In this document: in pieces, positions 56,585 to 64,000 of the stretch | Layout: the number at the start of each line of letters is the position of its first letter | Numbering within the stretch: position 1 is the first letter of the stretch | From: Crambe crambe | Taxonomy: Eukaryota; Porifera; Demospongiae; Poecilosclerida; Crambeidae | Assembly: GCA_963924555.1 (NCBI GenBank) | Contig: OZ004587.1 | Location: 8,448,075 to 8,512,074, forward strand | Direction of reading: 5' to 3' | Length of the DNA stretch: 64,000 nt | Made by a program: the position numbers and the translations under genes | Notes under the pieces: generated by a model | Databases searched by the model: none | What the model saw: only the letters and a program-made list of their open reading frames with translations | What the model was told of the DNA's origin: nothing

Positions 56585-59500
56585 GGTATCGATGCAGATG
56601 ATACAACCATTTTAGGTAATCCAGCCATGACCAAAATAATATTATCTCAAAAATATTTAATGTGCCTGCATGTGAATGATGCTAGAATGCTTGAGGTGAA
56701 TGTACGCATAGGGTTTAGTAAGAAGGCAAATTTAATAATATTCAAAAAAATAAATGAGGTAACTTCCTGATGTTTTCCTGTTTGAAACCCAAAATAACTG
56801 TAATTATAGTGAAATGCTAACTGAACTTTAATTGGTATGATTTGTACGATAGTTCAAAACTAAAATTTTAAATTAAATTGACAATGTTTCTAGTTTGATT
56901 TATTAATGAATTTTCAAGCCAGCTTTGTCTCTCCCTGCACCAAGGCTGCTAATAAAGCCATAACAGAAGTAGGCCAACAGTAAAATTCCTCAAAGTGAAT
57001 GAACTATAGCAAGTTCGCCTGTGCCTCTTCTCTATAGCAAATTATGTTACACCCCATGGCTTCAGTAGATCTGTCCACTGCTTTTGTCACATGTACCAGT
57101 CATTAACAATTGAGTAGTTCTCATACTCGCATTTTGGTGGTAAAAAAGGTTCTACAGGTTATGTATGACGGTGGTATCAAGCCTAGAAGTTTAACAAAAT
57201 ATTTTTGCTAATTTCGTGCCAGCTTGTGGGCAAGATGTCCCTTAAATATCCATTTCTGCCCCTGGGCTTGCTGCTGTCCATCAAGTAGAACTATGAAACC
57301 TCTTACTCGGTTTCACTTTGAGCATGCCCAGTAGGTACTTTAAAGCTGGATATAATATAGTGAGTCTTGCAAGGATTATAGCCTTCTCATGCCCCACCCC
57401 CTCCCCCAATGCAGTTCAGGATGATATCGATGATGTCATTGAAGAGCTGAAGAATGTCCTAGAACCTTATTATGAAATTGGTAGGAGACTCCATGTGTCA
57501 GTGGACAAGCTAAAACAGATTCGTGGACAAAAATTGAGTGCAGCAGCAGCTATGGACAAAGTGATTATGGAGTGGTTAAAACAGAATTATGATATCACTA
57601 GATATGGGCCCCCAACTTGGAAGGCTCTGGTGGATGCTGTCGGACACCCTGCTGGAGGAAATAACAGAGCTGAAGCTGAAGAGATTGCCAGCAGACATAG
57701 AGCAAGTGAGTCCAGCAAGCTGTTTGTCCAGCATTTTACTTTTAGACAGCTTGGCACTGACCTGTAATGGAGTATTCATGAATGTATGTACAGTCCCCTC
57801 TATCCCATTTCTAGAGACTCAACAGGGTGTCTTGTTTACAAAAGAAAAAAAAAAGTGTTGCAAATACGAAAGTATGACATTAAAAGAACAGCTACAGTGG
57901 ATGGCTATATTTCAAGGTATAAAAGTTTCACAGATGTTTTTTTAAAGCTGTCAATTTTACTTGTTTAATTAGAACTGGTGACAAGTGTTAACACAATTTT
58001 GGAGCAATCAAAAGTAAAATCTGAAAATGTAAGTTTTCCTTATCTCACTTTGTGGCTCCAATCATTCTTTCAGTCTCGATCCTCGTGGCATATTTTTTGC
58101 TGTTATTGATTTTGATAAAGAGCTCATTATTTTCAGTTTATATGCACTAACCAGCAACTCCAGTTCCATTAATTAATCCAATTTGTCATAAATATCTCTC
58201 ATATGTAAAGATCATATTGCTAAGCTATAGGTAAGTCCACACTATCAGCTTTTGCACCAAACTATACTTCCTGCTGGACCTGGAGTCCATGTGTGTTATA
58301 GCTACCTTTAACCATTTGCCATTCACTGCATTTGCTTTCCTCCCCTTTCCCTCCCTATGCACAGACTATCACTACTTCTACTGAGAGAAAGAGTATCAGC
58401 AAACCAGATGATGAAGCAGATCGTGGTAAACTTTCTCACAAGAAAAAGAGAGTCAAAAAACCAGGTGAGCTTTTTTAATTTTAATATCACGGCTAAAAGA
58501 ATGAAAGGTACTGAAGTGCTAACCCTCAGTGCACACTAAGAGTTCTTAGTAGCTGTATGTGTTTGGCAGATATTGAGCAGATCACCAATGGGTAGGAGGT
58601 TTATTAAATTGGCATGTGCATTCCACATCGTTGAGCAAGCTAGCATTCTCATTTTGAACCATCAGTGCCTGCTCAGATACAGATATTATACCATTAACAA
58701 CTCTCTCCAGTCACCCAAAATGGCAAATATAGCTTGGTTCAGTGTGACAGTTAAGTGAGGCAAACAACCTTCCACTAGGCAGGCAAATAGCTAGGTATGG
58801 TCTAAAGAACCCATGGAATCTGATGCATATGTGACAGTCGAGGGTAGAAATCAAACAGTATTCACACTTTCTAATTTTGAAAAAAAGTTATTGTTAAGCG
58901 ATAAATTAGACTAAAATGTGAATTTCTACCCTCGACTGTCACTATACAGGAGTTCTTGATTCTAATACCCGGCCATGGTAGAAGCAAATCTTAGCTATAG
59001 ATACCCCCATGTGTTACTCTTTTGCATAAATTGAATCCAAAAATCCATTCCCCAAAATGACACTTTGTGTGCAATGTGGTCATTCATACATATGACAGCA
59101 TGAGTGTAGGTAAAGGGATCAAGCACACTAAAAATTGTGTTGTAGCCATTAGACTCAAACTCTGAAGTGACAGTTAGTATGCACTGAGTTATCTAATGTG
59201 TGACCTTGAAAGTGCAAGCCAAAATGGATGTGTCATGTATACATAGACTGTTTCTTTCTTTGACCGTAGCCTTAGATGATTGCTAAGGCTGTAGTAACCA
59301 CATTAGCTCCTAGTTAAGTTAGTCCATACATGTTCCTCTAATTATACTACTTTAGAGCAGAAACAAGTTGTCAAAGAAGAAATAGACATGGCTAAGTAAG
59401 TAGGCATGGTCAAATGTGCACCATTTTAGCATGGGAAGGGTTTATAATCCACTCAACCCCACCCCCACCCCTTGATCCAGTCCTGAGTACTGTAGACACT

Positions 59501-62500
59501 TACTCTGTTACCTAAATGGTCCTGTGTAGCTACCACAACCATAATTATGTTGAGAAAATCTAACTGCCTCCCCTATTATGAACTTCTGGCTACAACCCTG
59601 TAGTTATGTGGCTCAGATGTCTACCATCATGGTTGCTTCCTGTGATAAGCCCTGCCCATGCCACACCTATTGTAAGGGTGTATAAAAATATCTATCATAA
59701 AGTGTGATATTTAAGAGAATGTTTATTTATGGGTATGTCCCTGATGACGATGTCTTAATTAGTTGTCAGAGACACACATGGTCCTTTGTGATTGTGATGG
59801 TCTATGTGGGTAGGTCTCAGGTGGTGTCTTAATTGGTGGTCAATGATACATGATAGCTATATATGTGGGTATGTCCCTGGTGTTATCTTAATTAGTGTGT
59901 CATAGTATAGGTGTGTGATGATGTTTTATTTCCAGCTCCTCCCCTCAGTGTGGAGAATGTAATGGCAGTCCTGGAAGCACTACCATGGAGAGGCGTTGGT
60001 GTTATACTGTATGTCCCTGACTCCAAACTTGATGCTATTGCATCAGAAAACTCTACAGATAGACAGAGACTGGCAGCTGTCATCCGATACTGGATCCTGA
60101 GGGACCCATTTGCTTCCTGGAGGAGGCTTATACATAGACTTGACTATTCTTACGATGACAAGTGGCGTGATGTAGCAGACAGGATACGGAAGTATGCAGA
60201 GAAACAAACAGGTGAGTGAGTGTCATTGCTCTATTGTTGCCCAATGCACTGCACATACAGCAAGAAAGCCAAAACCTTGAATTGAATTATTAACTACTAA
60301 CAGTGTATAGTGACAATAATCACTGAAAGGACAAAGGAGGTTCTATTTCACAGACACTGCTTTCCATGTATGGAAATGAGGGGATCAAGCATTTAGCAAT
60401 GTAGAAATAAGTATGAGTTCACTCTCCCCCCTCCCAATATCACTGAGCAGCCTAATAGTTGTGTTGGTTGCATAGCAACAGCATAAACTCCTCACCCTCC
60501 CCTCCCACATTGATTGTTTTTGTCCAGTGCCCCGCCTCTATTAAAAACCCTCCATTGTGCTTGACTAATACTGTGAATTGTGTGGGTGTGTCTTATCTGG
60601 GGTAATAGAAGTGTTTGTGTCCCCCCAGACCCCAGCCTCACCTCTCGCAGTTTGTTAGCTGCTCTGGACACTGTAAAGAGTGTAAAGATTGACAGTGATG
60701 ACTTGGAGTATGTACTTGAGATACCATCCCCTAAGCGGGAGGAGATGAGCACACGATGTGTTGAAGAGGACACCTACCGTGGTGAACTGGTGCACTATTA
60801 CCTCGGTACCCATCCACAAGCTAGTTGGAATCACCTTGCCGGGACACTTCTCTACTGGGAAGAACACAGCGCTCTCGAGAAAGTGAAGGGGAAGGTTAAA
60901 GCTGATAAAGGTAGGTGTGTGGTAGATGACACATAATGACATACTAAGTGAGGGAAGGAAGACTGTAGTCATGTGATTGGTCTACAGTGGATCCTCCTAT
61001 TAAGGACTCTCAGGTCTTCACTGACAGAAATTGTCAAGGGACACAAAATTTGAGTGTTGACACTGAATGTTTTCATAATAGCTCTGTGTGTAGCTATTGT
61101 TCAAGGGGGCAAGATTGTACCTGGACCCCCTCCAACTCATTAGAGTAGCAATTTCTGGTTGAAGGTCATTTGAGATTTCTGTATAATGACTTGTGCTTTC
61201 AAAGTGCTTTGGTGCTTTTGCTACATATGCCTTGTCATGGCATAAGCAGGAAACTTGATTGGTCCAACAATACAGTTTAAACTACATTAAGCATGCATGG
61301 CCAGTGGAAGTGGATTGGTGTGACTATCAGTCAGCAGGGGGAGGGGCTAGCATATGGAGGGCATTAATTAATGATTTAAAATCTGATATGTTAGAGCTAT
61401 TCCCACTATAAATATTGTGGAAGTGAATGCATACACTTGATGTTGTCGTTAGAGCATCAACTCTAGTTGACTGAAGTAATGCACACTGCATGAGCTCATA
61501 CTATTTTTATTTGTTGTTGAAGGGACTTATTTTTGTTGCTTGGCTCATGTTTTATTCTTTATGTTCCCTCCCACAGACCCCTCCCTCACCCTCGCTAATC
61601 TCACTCAGCTGCTACAGGATATGAGGGATTGGGTTGGTGTGGGTGATGATCTCAACATCCCCATCTCAGTGCTTAACAGTATTAAATCTCGACACTCCAG
61701 TCAGTCAGAACGTGTGAAGGCTTTGGGGGAGTGGTACCTGAACAACCACCCATGTCCATCATGGAGACATGTGGCTCATGCTCTATATAGGCGGAAGAAG
61801 CATGGAGTGCTGGAAGTGTTGAAGAGTCACTACCTTAAAGGTGAGTCATGTGGTCTGTGATGGTTTCTGGAACTGTAACATCATTACATGTGAGCCTCAT
61901 CTCCTCTCTCTCACTATCCTGACCTGCAGTGGTTCCAACAGTGATAATCACAGAGAGACTAGTTGGGAGTACATTGATTGTATGGGGAGGGGCATTAGGT
62001 TCAATGGGAAAATAGATTGAATACCTATATGAGTATTAACTTAGGTTTGCTGCCTCCCCAACATGGACCCTTGTTTGTTTATTTGTTTGTTTTTGTTTAT
62101 TATATTATCTGGGATTCCTAGTGCATGTCCTCCCATCTCATAGAGTTGATCATCCAGGACTTCTGATATGTGTGTTTATTAGGAAGTCCACTCTAAAGTC
62201 GATTTGATATACCTCAAGAGTAAGGGGTGTGGGGACTCTCCTTGATCCAATTGATCTACTCCCCCTCAAATACATGTCTCCTGCATACCATACAGCACAC
62301 CCCCACTTCTTAATTAAATCCCCTCTTAATATTCATACCTCTGTAGGTGAAATACCTGCTACAATCATGTAGTGATATTTTTGATTGTAGGTTCGTCTGA
62401 GTCACGTAGATTGTACAACGAGGCAATGAAGGAAGGATCCATCAGAGCTCAGATCAATAAAATCCTCCTCTATGGAGCTCCCGGGACAGGCAAGTCCAGC

Positions 62501-64000
62501 TCCATGGACCTGTTTGTCGGCAACCCTCCGAGAGGAGTCAGAACGAGCACACCTCTCGCAGCTCGTCCAATCACTATGTTCCATGTTGGTGTCACCAGCA
62601 AGGAGTGGAAGAAACTTCCTCCAGAGGAAAGAAGACGAATATTATCCAGAGCCATAGCTGCTCACTCTCCTCCTGATGCCACCCAGACCCCCGAGGGTTC
62701 TGATTCTGCAGAGAGTTCTGATTCTTGTGAGGATTCTGACTCTGGTGGTGAAATGTCTACTGGAATGGAAGGTGGTATCAATCTTAAACGTAGAGAAGCT
62801 CACACCGCAGAAGACAGATCTTCAACACACGATCGAAATCTTCGAGTACACCCAGTGTCTCTCTCCAGTCCAACAGCCGCTAGAAAACCAAAACCAAAGA
62901 GAAAGAGCTCACTGCCATCCGTTACCACACACGACCAACTAATAAGGCTAATGGACGAGTGCTTGGAGTCAGACAAACCCCTATCTACCTTCCGTAAGCT
63001 CTACCTGATTGACTCTGGAGGGCAACCACAGTTCCACGAGGTGCTACCCATATTTCTTCGTCGAATGTCGTTGTATATTTTCGTCTTCAAGTTGTCGGAA
63101 GAGCTCACCACCAAACCCATGGTGGAATATTTTGATGGTAGTGGGAAGCGTGTGGGGACCCCTTACCGATCAGCCCAATCTAATGAGCAGCTGTTGAAAC
63201 ATTGTCTCCGCACCATGCATACTCACAGATCTGACAGCAAGAGTGGAGGCGAGTGCTCCAGAATCATGATCGTGGGGACCCACAGGGACGAAGAACATAA
63301 GTGCACGAGTGAATCACGACAGGAGAAGAATAAGAAGTTAGCGGATATATTGCTTCCAGCTTTCAAAGACGAAGTCATCTACTACAAGCAGAGTGAGTTG
63401 ATCTTTCCAGTCAATGCCAAAGATCCTGCAGAATTTGACAAAAGCATCGCAAAGAATGTCCAAGGTTTAGTCCTAGAAGAGTGTAAGCCTGTCTCTATAG
63501 ATGTGCCTTTCAAATATTTCTCTTTGGAAATACTCCTAGAAGAAGTGAGCCTTTCTCTAGATAGAGGTGTACTGAGCAAAGAGGAGTGCCTTAGAGCAGC
63601 AAAAGATCTCTACTTTGATGAGCACTCTCTCGATGCAGCTCTCCAGTTTCTAGACGAGATTTCAGCAGTCTTCTATTTCCCTGAGATTCTGGAGGGTGTT
63701 GTATTCACCAACCCTCAGGTCCTCTTGGACAAAGTGACCGAGTTGGTGGAGAAAATTTTCTGCTTGAGGGAAAATATCGGTGGTGAGGCTATAGGATTAA
63801 CTGGAAGCTGGCAGAAGTTCAAAGAGCACGGCATCGTTAGCTTAGAGCTTCTCCAAAGGGAAGAATTTAACAAGCATTACGTTCCTGAAATCTTTGCTCC
63901 AGTAGATCTGGTGAAGCTGTTCAAAGAGTTGCTTATTATAGCCGACTTTAGTGCTTCAGAGTACATCATGCCTGCCCTTCTTCCTGTCCTGGAAAAGGAG
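51260..64000 (+). CDS. Gene 3: TM peptide - 2A - DD - triple DD - Roc-like GTPase, cut by the window end
   Basis: Exons are 51260-51470, 56066-56386, 56586-56615, 57415-57705, 57973-58028, 58365-58464, 59936-60211, 60629-60910, 61577-61840 and 62391 to beyond 64000. Phases match gene 2 throughout. The first intron is 4.6 kb, against 1.0 kb in gene 2, and carries several inserted repeats. No internal stop is seen in the visible part. The terminal DD lies outside the window. Confidence 0.78.
53379..53514. mobile_element. Inverted-repeat (hairpin) element
   Basis: AGATTGCAGTCATCTTG...CCAAAATTTACA on the left pairs with TGTAAATTTTGG...CAAGATCACTGCAATCT on the right, around a centre of about 40 bases. 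Confidence 0.7.
54298..54995. mobile_element. 698-bp TIR element with 11-bp target duplication
   Basis: The ends AGCCTCGTACCCAGG and the complement CCTGGGTACGAGGCT extend to about 60 bp of imperfect inverted repeat including GGTATC.ACTG.TTGCGC. TGGTTTGTAGT flanks both sides (54287-54297 and 54996-55006). An open frame of 117 codons lies inside (54384-54737), of unknown meaning. The long duplication suggests a MULE-like non-autonomous element. Confidence 0.8.
55161..55296. mobile_element. Inverted-repeat element with about 45-bp arms
   Basis: GCTCTGCTAACTGTCATAAA and ATTGACATAA...CCCT on the left pair with AGGGCTTATGTCAATTTTAT and GACAGTTAGCAGAGC on the right. Confidence 0.75.
56066..56386 (+). 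CDS. 2A exon of gene 3
   Basis: The exon has the same length and phase as the gene 2 exon and differs by one noticed base (Thr for Met in NIS.VILP). It ends LLLILGGDVETNPGP followed by the donor GTGAGT. Confidence 0.85.
56359..56385 (+). promoter_or_regulatory. 2A-like translational recoding signal of gene 3
   Basis: The GDVETNPGP codons are identical to those in gene 2. The downstream protein would start P-G-I-D-A-D-D after splicing to 56586. Confidence 0.85.
56519..56580 (+). repeat. (CT)n microsatellite adjoining a splice acceptor
   Basis: About 31 CT dinucleotides run directly into CGCAG at the start of the 30-base exon 56586-56615 (GIDADDTTIL), forming its polypyrimidine tract. Confidence 0.9.
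57415..57705 (+). CDS. N-terminal death-domain exon of gene 3 (head type 2)
   Basis: This is a phase-1 DD exon (VIEELKNVLEPYYEIGRRLH ... RYGPPTWKALVDAVGHP) unlike the gene 2 head DD. It occupies the same slot between the 2A exon and the shared linker exons. Confidence 0.75.
57973..58464 (+). CDS. Charged linker exons of gene 3
   Basis: Exons 57973-58028 (ELVTSVNTILEQSKVKSEN) and 58365-58464 (TITTSTERKSISKPDDEADR ... KKKRVKKP) are counterparts of 26134-26626 with identical phases. Confidence 0.65.
58831..58942. mobile_element. Small hairpin MITE (unit copy 3)
   Basis: A 112-bp element nearly identical to the gene 2 copy. Confidence 0.85.
59936..60211 (+). CDS. Death-domain exon a of gene 3
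   Basis: At 276 bases this is the shortest version. Variable patches are WRGVGVILYVPD and the shortened loop RLDYSYDDKW. Confidence 0.85.
60629..60910 (+). CDS. Death-domain exon b of gene 3
   Basis: The exon is 282 bases. The first half is identical to gene 2. The second patch reads GTLLYWEEHSAL, mixing the gene 1 start (GTLLY) with private residues, as expected of gene conversion or point diversification. Confidence 0.85.
61577..61840 (+). CDS. Death-domain exon c of gene 3
   Basis: The exon is 264 bases. The variable segment reads DMRDWVGVGDDLNIPISVLN and then SIKSRHSS, and ALYRRKKHG in the second patch. The rest matches genes 1 and 2. Confidence 0.85.
62391..64000 (+). CDS. Roc-like GTPase / COR-like exon of gene 3, truncated by the window
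   Basis: The exon is open from the phase-1 acceptor to the right edge. It has GAPGTGKSS, DSGGQPQF and GTHRDE intact. Differences from genes 1 and 2 are few and scattered (for example ATQTPEGSD and SSLPSVTTHD). Confidence 0.82.

Overview
This window is genomic DNA from a metazoan. Its genes are split by short GT-AG introns, carry animal-specific families (an ADAM10-type sheddase, GORAB, a Rab GTPase, death-domain proteins) and sit among many small inverted-repeat elements. The compact genes, the expanded death-domain/GTPase family and a 2A-like recoding peptide fused to innate-immune-type domains suggest a sponge such as Amphimedon. The organism call is inference.

The left part (1-7.9 kb) is single-copy: the 3' part of an ADAM10 homologue (+), a complete GORAB homologue (-) and a Rab small GTPase (+). 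From about 8 kb the window is a tandem segmental duplication. Each unit carries a plus-strand gene with three consecutive death-domain (DD) exons, one large Roc-like GTPase/COR-like exon and a terminal DD exon. A convergent minus-strand tail follows, made of ATOS/FAM214-like and FNIP-like exons, mostly rearranged or broken. Gene 1 occupies about 8.1-16.2 kb, gene 2 23.0-33.1 kb and gene 3 51.3 kb to the right edge, where it is cut. A 3' fragment of a fourth copy lies at 47.7-48.3 kb. A 7.3-kb insertion (34.6-41.9 kb) interrupts the tail of gene 2. It holds unidentified minus-strand exons and a P-element/THAP9-like transposon with a second gene of its own.

Genes 2 and 3 begin with a short membrane-anchor exon. 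The next exon ends exactly in a 2A-like motif (GDVETNPGP), so each mRNA should yield a membrane peptide of about 173 residues and a separate death-domain/GTPase protein. The exon after 2A is swapped: genes 2 and 3 carry different first DD exons between nearly identical flanks, all joined in phase 1. Gene 1 lacks this head and may instead use a proline-rich exon starting MGNKANKQ.

The three DD exons are almost identical between genes, and so are their introns. Two patches inside each DD are the exception: they are packed with amino-acid replacements and in-frame length changes. Together, 2A release, head swapping and patch-restricted DD diversity look like a diversifying death-domain signalling locus, possibly for immunity or self-recognition. 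I consider this the most notable system here.
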